Positions 39,711-48,000 of a stretch of DNA of 64,000 nucleotides are shown here, in pieces. Each line of letters opens with the position of its first letter. Position 1 is the stretch's first letter. The notes below the pieces were generated by a model. It saw only the letters and a list, made by a program, of their open reading frames with translations, was not told where the DNA came from and did no database searches. Position numbers and translations under genes: made by a program. This DNA comes from Pseudanabaena galeata CCNP1313 (GTDB lineage: Bacteria; Cyanobacteriota; Cyanobacteriia; Pseudanabaenales; Pseudanabaenaceae), in NCBI RefSeq assembly GCF_029910235.1, contig NZ_CP112874.1, positions 3,915,001 through 3,979,000 on the forward strand. Reading direction: 5' to 3'.

Positions 39711-41261
39711 CTATGGTAGAAGTCCACCACCACTTCCAATACCCAGTCGTTCTGCAACACCAGAAGTAAGTGGAAGTAAAGTAATCAACATCCAAAAGAG
39801 CGCTACTACACCCAAGGCTTCGCGATCGCCATCGAGTTCTGAAAGTTCATTCAACATTGGACGTTCCAAATCTCGCAATAGAATCAAAATAATGCCACCC
39901 CAATAGAGCGCTAATGGATTAATCACTGTGGCAATCACTAGGAAAATCAAGGTTAATACCGTTGTCCAGCTGGCTGTGCGTCGTCCATAGATTGATTGCA
40001 CAATCCGACCACCATCTAACTGACCTGCGGGCATCAAATTTAAGGCGGTGATGACTGAGCCAAGCCAACCCAGAATCACTAAGGGATGAATCGAAACAAA
40101 GTTAGTATGTAATGCATCACCAAGGAAGAGTTTGGCTAAGGTTCCTGCTAATACTGAAGCTTGGAAAATTTGACTGGGAATGTCAATACTGCCCAACCCA
40201 ATCGCCGATAGATATAAACCCACAAGCAACAAGCCCAAAGATAGTAATCCACTAACTACGGCTGGGGCGATCGCAATATCAAACAGAGCAAGACGATTGG
40301 GCAATGGCGTAGAAATCCGACTGAACGCACCGAAAGAGCCTAATTGTGAAGAAGGCAAGAGAAAAGGCAAACTCATCGTTACCTTATATTTCTTTGCCAT
40401 CATCCGCATCGCCAACTCACGCACGCCTAAAATTGTGCCAATCCCAAGAGCAAAGGGCAATCCTACTAAATATTCTTGAGGTGCTTGTACCACAGGAATA
40501 CCCGCAACTAATGCGCCCAAATTTAAGGCTGTATAACCATTTGCCACAATCAATACTGCAATCAATATTCTTTGAGGAATCGTATTGTTATCAATAGTGC
40601 TGACTCGGCTAGGCAATACAATCACCACAGGTTTGCGATCTTGTCCTTCCACTAAAAACAAATTGTATTTATCGCCAAGGCGATCGCTGAGGGTCTGGGT
40701 GAGTCGATTGTGAACAACATCAGGCTCACCGCGCAAATTCCCTTTAAAAATCGCTCCTTCTTGATAGGGAATCGTCTCAGTAACGTAGTAGGTTTCAATT
40801 CCAAAGATCCCCTGTATCAGCTTCATATCTTCCACAGGCAGAGCCTTAAACAGTTTTAGCTGTGTTCGACCCTGAGACATAGCCACAGCAATGGGAGAAT
40901 TAATTGGTGATTTATTGGTTGAGTTGTCAGGAGCATTAGAGCGATCGCCTGCTTCAAGATCTTGCTTAAGTTTCTGCTCGATCTCTGATTTTTGCTCAGT
41001 GACGGCTTTGCGTAATTGATTGCTAATGGCTACATAGGCGATTGTGGAACCAAGCAAGAGGAATAATAGCGTTGTGAAATTTATAAAAACACCCGATACA
41101 AACAAGCCAAAGTAAACTAACCAAGGCGACATAAGAGCTACGAATTGTAGCCAAGACAGTAACCCAAGCTTGCCAAACTTGCGGGAACGAAAATATCCCC
41201 AACCGAGCAAAGCAAGGGTGAGTATAAATACGGTGATTGGAAGAAGTGGAGTTGACATCAT
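39711..41261 (-). CDS. Site-2-protease (M50) family membrane protein lacking HExxH
   Basis: The 516-residue polytopic membrane protein has two N-terminal helices (about 5-70), a soluble region (about 90-240), and then the M50 membrane core. The second metal motif is present as NLMPAGQLDGGR (about 407-418). Where the zinc motif HExxH is expected it reads GVRELAMRMMAKKY (about 276-289), without the histidines. The layout is that of the EGY/S2P-like proteins of cyanobacteria and chloroplasts, of which some are known to lack the catalytic motif. It is therefore probably not a standard metalloprotease and may be a pseudoprotease or chaperone-like partner. Confidence 0.82.
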   Translation of the reverse strand: MMSTPLLPITVFILTLALLGWGYFRSRKFGKLGLLSWLQFVALMSPWLVYFGLFVSGVFINFTTLLFLLLGSTIAYVAISNQLRKAVTEQKSEIEQKLKQDLEAGDRSNAPDNSTNKSPINSPIAVAMSQGRTQLKLFKALPVEDMKLIQGIFGIETYYVTETIPYQEGAIFKGNLRGEPDVVHNRLTQTLSDRLGDKYNLFLVEGQDRKPVVIVLPSRVSTIDNNTIPQRILIAVLIVANGYTALNLGALVAGIPVVQAPQEYLVGLPFALGIGTILGVRELAMRMMAKKYKVTMSLPFLLPSSQLGSFGAFSRISTPLPNRLALFDIAIAPAVVSGLLSLGLLLVGLYLSAIGLGSIDIPSQIFQASVLAGTLAKLFLGDALHTNFVSIHPLVILGWLGSVITALNLMPAGQLDGGRIVQSIYGRRTASWTTVLTLIFLVIATVINPLALYWGGIILILLRDLERPMLNELSELDGDREALGVVALFWMLITLLPLTSGVAERLGIGSGGGLLP

Positions 41262-41511
41262 AAAAATAAATTACAGGAAATCCTAGGAACTCTCGACAAA
41301 AAGCCATAATTCCCTACAATTTCTGAGTAGTTTGGCGGTGTTCTGTGTATTCACTTTAGCGACAAACCGTAAGCTACTGCATAGAAACAGAAAGTTTTTA
41401 AAATCTTGCTACATAAGTTATTTTTTTACTCTCTAGGTTATATTCTGCTTCCCACCACTAATTCTTGACGGGAAGAGAGTATACAAGCTCTAAGGGTTGG
41501 CTCAGTAAAGT

Positions 41512-41612
41512 TACAGAAATTGCCGATCAAACGAGCCAGAAAGAAAATGAAAGCGTTGCTTTGTAACGCTTTCATTTTCTTTCTGGCTTGGGTTTGAGAG
41601 CAAAGTGCTGTA
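41512..41612. repeat. TACAGC/GCTGTA element, 101 bp
   Basis: From TACAGAAATTGCCGATC to GCAAAGTGCTGTA, with inner stem GAAAATGAAAGCGTTGC. It is a slightly shorter member of the 105-bp family. Confidence 0.82.
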
Positions 41613-41763
41613 GGAATTGATTTTTTCAGTGGAGTAGCAAAAAAATCTAATTCTTTATTAAATTGCAGCACCCTAAGTATTGTAGTATTGAGATCGGATA
41701 TAATCAACGGTAAACACACAGGTTAACAGTGGATTTGTGAAAGCTTTTATAAAATTAATTAAC

Positions 41764-41871
41764 TTATACCAAGGCACAAAATGGCGTAGCTATTTTGTGC
41801 TTTTAAAACCCTTGCTGGGTCTGGTTTTCAATCCACAAAAGTGTTGCCACTCTTTTGTGAATTGGGATTAC
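41764..41871. repeat. ATACCAA/TTGGGAT element, long form
   Basis: TTATACCAAGGCACAAAATGGC, AAAACCCTTGCTGGGTCTGG and TCCACAAAAGTGTTGCCAC/TTTTGTGAATTGGG hairpins appear in the same order as at 31227-31331. The gap 41262-41924 contains this and the element at 41512 and no visible gene. Confidence 0.8.
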
Positions 41872-41924
41872 TCTATAAAAGCGATCGCGTCGGACATGTC
41901 AAGACAATTTGAGGTAAGTGCAAC

Positions 41925-42944
41925 GTGGGCATTGTTGTAGAAAGCGTAGTTAAGCAATTTGGTGATTTTTTAGCCCTAGACAATATCAATCTTGAGGTCA
42001 AAACTGGCTCTTTGGTGGCGTTATTAGGTCCATCTGGCTCTGGTAAGTCCACTTTATTACGATTGATTGCTGGCTTAGAAACCCCTGATCGCGGCAAGAT
42101 TTTTCTGACTGGCAAGGATGCCACTGATCAAGATGTACGCGATCGCAACATTGGCTTTGTGTTTCAGCACTATGCCCTATTCAAGCATATGAACATCCGC
42201 CGCAATATTGGCTTTGGGCTAGAAATACGCAAAGAACCGAAAGCGAAAATTGCCGAACGTGTTGAAGAATTATTAGAATTAATTCAACTTAAAGGTTTAG
42301 GTCACCGCTATCCATCCCAACTATCGGGCGGACAGCGCCAACGGGTCGCCCTCGCCCGCGCTCTCGCTGTTCAACCCAGTGTCCTGCTCCTTGATGAACC
42401 ATTTGGAGCACTCGATGCCAAAGTCCGCAAAGAGTTACGGGCTTGGCTACGCCGACTCCATGATGAGGTGCATGTCACCAGTGTATTTGTTACCCATGAC
42501 CAAGAAGAAGCGATGGAAGTTGCTGACGAAATTGTGGTGATGAATAAGGGCAAAATCGAGCAAATTGGTACACCTGCGGAAGTTTACGATCATCCAGCCA
42601 CTCCCTTTGTGATGAGCTTTATTGGACCTGTGAACGTACTTCCTGCCAATCGCGATCGCAAGAGTGAGTTTCATGAAATTCATCAGCACGATAGTGATGT
42701 TTACATTCGTCCTCGCGATATTCATATCGAACTTGAACCAACGAGCACTTCTATATCCGCCAGAATCACGAGATTGATTCATCTTGGTTGGGAAGTTCAG
42801 GCTGAATTAATACTAGGCGATGGACAGGTTTTGACTGCTCACCTGACTCGTGAACGCTATGATGAGTTGAAGTTACAACCACAGCAATATGTCCACATTG
42901 AGCCAAAGGATGCCAAGTCATTTCCACTCGATTATTCGATTTAG
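41925..42944 (+). CDS. cysA: Sulfate/thiosulfate ABC transporter ATP-binding protein
   Basis: The 339-residue ATPase shows Walker [10 protein letters not shown] (35-43), Q-loop FVFQHYALF, signature LSGGQRQR, Walker [13 protein letters not shown] and switch VTHDQEEA. The C-terminal TOBE region keeps the CysA pattern [10 protein letters not shown]. It powers uptake of sulfate or thiosulfate with CysT, CysW and a binding protein, none of which are encoded nearby. The start is GTG with GAGG 10 bp upstream. The short distance to a palindromic element suggests its own promoter. Confidence 0.9.
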   Translation: MGIVVESVVKQFGDFLALDNINLEVKTGSLVALLGPSGSGKSTLLRLIAGLETPDRGKIFLTGKDATDQDVRDRNIGFVFQHYALFKHMNIRRNIGFGLEIRKEPKAKIAERVEELLELIQLKGLGHRYPSQLSGGQRQRVALARALAVQPSVLLLDEPFGALDAKVRKELRAWLRRLHDEVHVTSVFVTHDQEEAMEVADEIVVMNKGKIEQIGTPAEVYDHPATPFVMSFIGPVNVLPANRDRKSEFHEIHQHDSDVYIRPRDIHIELEPTSTSISARITRLIHLGWEVQAELILGDGQVLTAHLTRERYDELKLQPQQYVHIEPKDAKSFPLDYSI

Positions 42945-43044
42945 TTAGATGCTATTTACGGAATCTATCAGCTCTATTGCGATAGATATGTTTGTAGTCT
43001 TTGGCTTTTTGAAAAGGCGATCGCTGTAGTTTGATATTTGCTAA

Positions 43045-43344
43045 TTAGGATTTAGGCGATCGCTTTGTTTTTGGTGACTTTGGCATCTTTGATTTTTGTG
43101 CTGAAAGTTTTTGCAGTTTTTGAACCTGTTTCAGAGTTAACCCTGTAAATTGGGCAACTAATTCTACGGAAATATTAGAATTCAACATGTTTAGGGCGAT
43201 TTTGTTAGATGCCTTAGCCTCGCCTTTAGCCTCGCCTTTAGCCTCGCCTTCCAGCAGAATCTCTTGATAAATAACTGATTCTTTCATGATTTCGCTCCTC
43301 AAAAGTCTTTGGATGATTTCTTTATTCAGGGCTATACCCGATAT
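43045..43344 (-). pseudogene. C-terminal remnant of an Rpn-type PD-(D/E)XK nuclease
   Basis: The homologous part (ISGIALNKEIIQRLL, then IMKESVIYQEILLEGEAKG and VAQFTGLTLKQVQKLQ) matches the end of Rpn/DUF4351-type proteins that are abundant in cyanobacteria. The GEAKGEAKGEAK repeat is typical of the hinge. The nuclease domain, which should lie upstream, is gone. The open frame reaches back to 43431, but that part is non-homologous. A short product from the ATG at 43287 is possible but unlikely to be functional. Confidence 0.65.
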
Positions 43345-43436
43345 TATAGCGGTCGATGCGGCGACGTTATTTTGTAGACAAACAACTACAAAGCAACGTT
43401 GCTGCATCGTCTTTATATTGGTAATATGCACAACAT

Positions 43437-43721
43437 ATGTCAGCTATTCTTATTGCTAAAGCTAAAGAAGTTCGTGACGATGGCTCGATTGTTGAAATCG
43501 TGATTTGGGAACTTCCCCAGCCTCTACTGCCATCAATGCATAGCTACAAGTACCGACTTTACTACGGTGCTTCTGGCATTTGTCGAGTTCGTTATGACAA
43601 TGAGCGCGGTAAAGGTGACCACCGCCATTATGGCGATCGCGAAGAAGCTTATAACTTCATCACACTTGAGCAACTACTGGCAGATTTCGAGCAAGATGTG
43701 AACGGATGGAGTAACCCATGA
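43437..43721 (+). CDS. TumE-like toxin of a toxin-antitoxin pair
   Basis: The 94-residue protein has the TumE/DUF6516 pattern: VIWELPQPLLPSMHSYKYRLYYG, CRVRYDNERGKGDHRHYGDRE, FITLEQLLADFEQDV. The family is described as the toxin partner of a HTH antitoxin. The gene overlaps the antitoxin-like gene by 4 bp (ATGA), which is the usual order in this family. The biochemical target is not evident from sequence. Confidence 0.85.
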   Translation: MSAILIAKAKEVRDDGSIVEIVIWELPQPLLPSMHSYKYRLYYGASGICRVRYDNERGKGDHRHYGDREEAYNFITLEQLLADFEQDVNGWSNP

Positions 43722-44071
43722 AAGCAATTATTGAACTAAGTCATAAAGGCTCGATCTTTGGAGCAGTTAAACAGCAAATCATTAACTCTCGGCAAGGACA
43801 ATCACCTGACTACTACTTAAGCTTCGAGTCTGCCCGCGCCTTATTTTCTGAATTGACTCCAGCCCGCCTCGACTTGCTTGACACCCTGCGTCGCATGGGC
43901 GCTAGTAGCATGGATGCTCTTGCCAAAAACTCTGCTCGCAACTACTCAAACGTTAATACCGATGTATCTCGACTACTGGAACTAGGACTGATCGAACGTG
44001 CTGAAGATGGCATGGTTTGTGTACCATTTGAAGCGATCGAGATTCGTTTTCCCTTAGCACAAGTCGACTAA
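43718..44071 (+). CDS. HTH antitoxin partner (TumA / HVO_A0114-like)
   Basis: The 117-residue protein has a winged-helix region: LTPARLDLLDTLRRMGASSMDALAKNSARNYSNVNTDVSRLLELGLIER. The N-terminal part (SFESARALFSELT) is typical of HVO_A0114-family DNA-binding proteins paired with TumE-like toxins. It likely neutralises the toxin and represses its own operon. It starts within the toxin stop codon. Confidence 0.83.
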   Translation: MKAIIELSHKGSIFGAVKQQIINSRQGQSPDYYLSFESARALFSELTPARLDLLDTLRRMGASSMDALAKNSARNYSNVNTDVSRLLELGLIERAEDGMVCVPFEAIEIRFPLAQVD

Positions 44072-44155
44072 ATCTTGTACTTTGCTGCCGATCGCTACAG
44101 GCTCAAAAAAATTTGGTATAAACTAGTGATCAGATGTTACTTAGGAGCTAAAACT

Positions 44156-44494
44156 ATGATTGTTAAAAATATTTCTCTAACTGCGGTAAGTCTTGTGTCA
44201 GCCACGATGTTTGCATCGGCTGGCGCGATCGCCCAGATAAACCCTGCACCAACTCTATCTGAGCAAACCTTACGTGAAGCGCAACAACAAGAGAGAGGCT
44301 CACTTAGCGTCGGTGGCAGCAACCTCAACTTATTGCAACTAATTAATAATATCAACCTTGCTGGTGGCAAATCCCCTGAGCAGTTTCGAGCAAATCAAGC
44401 TGAATCCCTTGAAGAAGCTGTTTCTAATTTTAGAGATCAACAACGTCGTGAAGTGAAGATTTCAATTCCCTCAGCAAACACTCAAGCCAATTAA
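44156..44494 (+). CDS. Small secreted protein of unknown function
   Basis: About 112 residues from the ATG at 44156, which has AGGAG 9-13 bp upstream. An ATG further upstream (44075) would put coding before the signal peptide and is rejected. The signal peptide (MIVKNISLTAVSLVSATMF... ending AIA) is followed by a polar, Gln/Asn-rich mature part (QQERGSLSVGGSNLNLLQLINNINLAGG) with no cysteine. No family recognised. A clear terminator follows. Confidence 0.7.
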   Translation: MIVKNISLTAVSLVSATMFASAGAIAQINPAPTLSEQTLREAQQQERGSLSVGGSNLNLLQLINNINLAGGKSPEQFRANQAESLEEAVSNFRDQQRREVKISIPSANTQAN

Positions 44495-44502
44495 TGTTCC
44501 AC

Positions 44503-44538
44503 AAAAAGGGGATGACGTTTTATGTCAGCCCCTTTTTT
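44503..44538 (+). terminator. Intrinsic terminator
   Basis: AAAAAGGGGATGAC pairs with GTCAGCCCCTTTTTT (one bulge) around a 7-nt loop. The T6 run ends the stem. Confidence 0.82.
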
Positions 44539-44540
44539 AC

Positions 44541-44713
44541 TTCAAACTGGTGTTAGGAAGGAATTTTTGCGATGGCGTAAGTCTAGGGACGGCACGGGGG
44601 CGCAGCCCCTACAAGATCTGAAATTTACAGGTAGGGGCAGCAATCCCCCCGTGGTTGCCCTGTTATGCTAGCAGCAAGAGGTTCATCATCTGAGTTCCAC
44701 GTAACATCAGTTC
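44541..44713. repeat. Dispersed unit with AACTGATGTTACGTGGAA-type ends
   Basis: Left end about 44546 (AACTGGTGTTAGGAAGG, diverged) and right end GTTCCACGTAACATCAGTT at 44695-44713. The interior is two GTAGGGGC-type repeats (GGGGGCGCAGCCCCTAC and a diverged copy). It overlaps the 3' end of the TPR gene by a few bases. Confidence 0.65.
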
Positions 44714-45501
44714 AAAGTCAAAAACTTATCGAGAGCCGTAACCAGTGATGGCGGCCAACGTCGAATATTTTTGACCCAATTAATATCTCGATAGCGTGGA
44801 TCGAGATTTTCTACAGAGACCCAATTGCTTTCGGCTTCGCCTTGTTTTTTTTCTGCCCAAAGAGCAGCAGTTAAAGCAGCCCGCACATCCGTAAAGTTAG
44901 GATATTTGCGGAGAATATTCTTCATCGCCTTAATTGCTTCATCGCTTTTACCGACCTCATACAAAGCGATCGCCTTATTCCCAAAAGCTGTGCTAAAGCG
45001 CGAATTGACATTCATTGCCGTTTGATAATCAGCGATCGCCTCTTCCCATTTACCTAGCCCTGCTTTTGCGTTACCACGATTGTTATAGGCGGCTGCATCC
45101 TGAGGATCTATCTCTAAAACGCGATTATAATCAGCGATCGCCTCTTCCCATTTGCCTAAGCTTTCTAACGCCGCACCACGATTGAGATAGGGATCGGGGA
45201 AATTGGGTGCAAGTTCCACTGATTTGTTGTAGTCGGCAAGCGCCTCTTGAGGACGATTTTGGCTCATTTTTGCGTTGCCGCGATTGCTCCAACCTGCGGC
45301 ATTTTCAGGATAGAGTTTGATTAAATCAGTCCAATATCCTTCTGCGGATGTGAATTCTCCAGCATTTGTTGATTCAAAAGCCTTTTTGACCAAGGCATCA
45401 AGTTGATTTGATTCGACTTCGGTAATGTTGAGTTGAGCTTGCACTGGTGCAGGATTCAAAAGTAAAAGCAAGGCAATTATGCTAGCAATGATTAAGTGCA
45501 T
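44707..45501 (-). CDS. Secreted TPR-repeat protein
   Basis: The 264 residues have a signal peptide (about 1-22, ending VQA) and five to six TPR motifs (about 35-235), such as AAGWSNRGNAKMSQNRPQEAL, DPYLNRGAALESLGKWEEAI and AAAYNNRGNAKAGLGKWEEAI. TPR arrays act as protein-protein scaffolds. Export implies a periplasmic or thylakoid-lumen location, as for several photosystem assembly factors, but there is no direct evidence for such a role here. The Trp-containing C terminus (WVKNIRRWPPSL) is outside the repeats. Confidence 0.85.
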   Translation of the reverse strand: MHLIIASIIALLLLLNPAPVQAQLNITEVESNQLDALVKKAFESTNAGEFTSAEGYWTDLIKLYPENAAGWSNRGNAKMSQNRPQEALADYNKSVELAPNFPDPYLNRGAALESLGKWEEAIADYNRVLEIDPQDAAAYNNRGNAKAGLGKWEEAIADYQTAMNVNSRFSTAFGNKAIALYEVGKSDEAIKAMKNILRKYPNFTDVRAALTAALWAEKKQGEAESNWVSVENLDPRYRDINWVKNIRRWPPSLVTALDKFLTLN

Positions 45502-45584
45502 CGGTTCTAATTAATATTGGCTCAATAGGTGGTTCAGGGAGGTCAAACATGATAAATGAATCAATGCTAAGTAGCTCACCATAA

Positions 45585-45650
45585 TAAAAACCTAAAACCA
45601 GTAGCTGTCCTGCCCGCTACGCGGGCGGGACAGCTTTCTAGGTTTTTAGT
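45585..45650. repeat. CTAAAACC palindrome copy
   Basis: AAAAACCTAAAACCAGTAGCTG and its partial complement CAGCTTTCTAGGTTTTT, with CCCGCTACGCGGGCGGG centre. The flanks GTAGCTCACC and TTACTTATGCTTAGTTACTTA match those of the copy at 25013. Confidence 0.78.
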
Positions 45651-45767
45651 TTACTTATGCTTAGTTACTTATTAATGACAGGTGTTTCAGGCATCAAAGA
45701 CTTCCGAGGCTAAAACTATTGTATGTCAAGTATTTCAGCTCAAACATGCTCTTATTGTGGGTGGATT

Positions 45768-46340
45768 TTATTTACCCATATTGCGTTTGAGGCGATCAAG
45801 TTCTTCATCCATTTCCCAACGCCGAAAAGTTTCTTCTAGTTGATCGTTAGGATCTCGAAAAGGTGGAGTGTAAAGGTTATCCCAATTTAAAGGAGTACTA
45901 GTTGGCGATTTTGCCTTGGCAGTTTTGGCGGCTTCAGCGACTTTGGCTTGGACTTCCTTGCGCCGATCTTGGATTTGCACTTGTAGTGTTTGGCTATCAG
46001 TTGCACGTTTTTTGACCAGTTCCATCTGCGCCCAGATTTGATTACCTTGGCGCAATAAAGCTGCTTCACGTTCTTTAGCCGCACTAGCTAAGTCAGGACG
46101 ATCAAAGGATTCAGCTTTGACAGTGCGATCGTGCCAGACGCGAATTTCTTCAGCAATTTCCAGAATCCGATCTTGGAGTTTTTTCTCCTCCAGTTTCGAG
46201 CTAACGATTAGTTTCGCTATTTCTTCTTCTTGCTGACGCAACTTATCTTCAAGGATTTGCAACTCAATCTGTGGGTTATTGCGAATAAACTCCTCTAGGC
46301 GGGTCTCTAAAAAGCGAGATATATCCTCTATTAACCCCAT
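45768..46340 (-). CDS. TIGR04376 family coiled-coil protein
   Basis: The 190-residue protein MGLIEDISRFLETRLEEFIRNNPQIELQ begins like PspA/VIPP1-related proteins and continues as one long charged coiled coil to about residue 135. A conserved C-terminal peptide WDNLYTPPFRDPNDQLEETFRRWEMDEELDRLKR follows. This matches the cyanobacterial TIGR04376 family as I recall it. Function unknown. Membrane binding by the N-terminal amphipathic helix is possible by analogy with VIPP1. Confidence 0.78.
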   Translation of the reverse strand: MGLIEDISRFLETRLEEFIRNNPQIELQILEDKLRQQEEEIAKLIVSSKLEEKKLQDRILEIAEEIRVWHDRTVKAESFDRPDLASAAKEREAALLRQGNQIWAQMELVKKRATDSQTLQVQIQDRRKEVQAKVAEAAKTAKAKSPTSTPLNWDNLYTPPFRDPNDQLEETFRRWEMDEELDRLKRNMGK

Positions 46341-46409
46341 ATACTTTCCTCAGATGTTTTAAGCGCTTTCCAGAAAAATTGTAACTCAAGATCAACATTG
46401 GCATTGACA

Positions 46410-46464
46410 CCAAACCGAAAAGAGAGTGGCGGCGCAAAGTGCCACCACTCTCTTTTCGGTTTGG
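46410..46464. repeat. Palindrome abutting a stop codon
   Basis: CCAAACCGAAAAGAGAGTGG and its complement around GCGGCGCAAAGTGCC, with one mismatch in the core. It ends immediately before the stop codon of the following minus-strand gene and may act as its terminator. Confidence 0.83.
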
Positions 46465-47592
46465 TTAAAACTTTTGACCTACAAATATAGTTTTAGTTTC
46501 CTTACCACGTTTGAGGATAATCTCTTGCTGACTAACGCGCGATAAAATCCAACCTGTATTATTGATCGCCTTGCCTAGTCCGATGGACTGCACAGAGCCA
46601 TTGATATCAAGCATGGCAGTAGAGCGATCGCCTAAATCCAGTACACCAATCAATGTATATGATGGTGCAGGTGCAGCAGCAACTGGAGGAGATACCGCCG
46701 CAGTATTTGGTTTTGCTGTAGTTGCTGAGTTAGAGACATCCACCGAGTTATTTGCGGTGACAGGTGGCAAGGCAAGGGGAGATGGGGCGTTACCACTATT
46801 GCTTAAAGCTGGTGGTTGATATACAGGCACATACATGGGTTGTTGGATGCCATTAGCAAAAGGATTATTTGCGCCAACGGGTAGGGGCATATTGCCAACT
46901 AGGGGCGCAGCCATGAGCGGAAGGTTGCTACTGATATTGTTGGGATTAGTGGCGATCGCGCGATTTTTATCTGCTACTTCCGATAACATCCGCTTAATTT
47001 CTTCGCCAAAGGATTTGTTGGCAGCGGTATCTTTTGATGAAACCTGAGCAACAGTGACTGATTGGCGACCCAGCCAAATTCCATGATTAATCGTCCACAT
47101 TACGGCGGCAATCAAGGCTGAGCTACAAGCAAATACTAGTAATAGCCGATCAAGCAGATTATATTTTGGAGCTACTGGTTCGGGTGGTATCGGTGGCAGG
47201 TTGCTAGTCGGTTCTGGATTCCGCATGATGTAGGGTTGAATCCAGAGGACATCTTGTTTGGAGATGGGCGGTAAGGCAATATCAGCAACGTTAAGTTTGG
47301 TAATGCTAACGGTATCTTTTGAGGTTGACATCTCTTTTTCGGAGGTGTCAATTTTGGAAATAGCAACTATGTCTGAGCTTGAGGAGTTTACAGATGCATA
47401 GGGGGCTGATGATTTGCTTTGTTTGGTTTGTGGATTTTTTGACCTAAGCGATCGCTGCTTAGCATAATCGACATGGAGGGTGGATTCGACATCTCCAAAT
47501 AGATCGTCCATTAAGTTATCAACGTTGTCTGTATAAGCATCAACGTCTTGAGTTACATAAAACTGGTTTTTATTATCTGTATTTTGCATCAT
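46465..47592 (-). CDS. Membrane protein with GspC/PilP-like C-terminal domain
   Basis: The 375 residues have a polar N-terminal cytoplasmic part (about 1-145), one transmembrane helix (about 148-170, LLDRLLLVFACSSALIAAVMWT), a Pro/Ala/Asn-rich periplasmic linker (about 215-305) and a small C-terminal beta domain (about 310-375). That domain reads YTLIGVLDLGDRSTAMLDINGSVQSIGLGKAI and NTGWILSRVSQQEIILKRGKETKTIFVGQKF. The end resembles the homology region of type II secretion GspC and pilus protein PilP, which links inner and outer membrane parts. No pil or gsp gene is adjacent, so a role in pili or secretion is a hypothesis. Confidence 0.65.
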   Translation of the reverse strand: MMQNTDNKNQFYVTQDVDAYTDNVDNLMDDLFGDVESTLHVDYAKQRSLRSKNPQTKQSKSSAPYASVNSSSSDIVAISKIDTSEKEMSTSKDTVSITKLNVADIALPPISKQDVLWIQPYIMRNPEPTSNLPPIPPEPVAPKYNLLDRLLLVFACSSALIAAVMWTINHGIWLGRQSVTVAQVSSKDTAANKSFGEEIKRMLSEVADKNRAIATNPNNISSNLPLMAAPLVGNMPLPVGANNPFANGIQQPMYVPVYQPPALSNSGNAPSPLALPPVTANNSVDVSNSATTAKPNTAAVSPPVAAAPAPSYTLIGVLDLGDRSTAMLDINGSVQSIGLGKAINNTGWILSRVSQQEIILKRGKETKTIFVGQKF

Positions 47593-47775
47593 ATGCCGAT
47601 CCTATTCACTCCATGAGCCATACACATTTGGTAATACCCAATGTGCTGTTTTTACCGCTATCTTAGCCAAATCACAATACTTTAAACTTGTCTCAGCAAA
47701 AATAAGAAAAAATAATACTGGTAAGTGATACCACAAATTGTCTCTAAGCGCCACAAATTTACACGAGATTTCGCA

Positions 47776-47838
47776 AATCTTTAAGGCAAAAAGGAAAAAG
47801 GACACATTGTGTCCTTTTTCCTTTTTGCCTTAAAGATT
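47776..47838. repeat. Perfect 63-bp palindrome (GGAAAAAGG type)
   Basis: 31-nt perfect arms around one base, built from AATCTTTAAGGC and GGAAAAAGG units. GGAAAAAGG-type stretches also occur at 12530, 17475 and 34592. Confidence 0.88.
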
Positions 47839-47866
47839 GATGGCAGCGCTTTGCGCTGCACAAAAT

Positions 47867-48000
47867 CAAAACCCAGTAAGAGAATGGCGGCGCTTCGCGC
47901 CGCCATTCTCTTATCGTACTAACAGAAAAACCTTAAAAGCTTTGCTTTGCGAAGCTTTTAAGGTTTCTCTTGGTTTGGGTTTGAGCACAGAGCGCTGTAT
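47867..48000. repeat. GGCGGCGC palindrome followed by a truncated TACAGC element
   Basis: 47877-47914 has GTAAGAGAATGGCGGCGC arms around TTC. 47920-48000 is the right part of a TACAGC-family element with a new inner stem (CCTTAAAAGCTTTGC) and the end AGCGCTGTA. The gap 47593-48000 has no gene. Confidence 0.75.

Noticed and set aside
44075-44155. Upstream ATG for the small secreted protein
   Set aside because: It would place 27 polar residues before a standard signal peptide, and the ATG at 44156 has a good Shine-Dalgarno.
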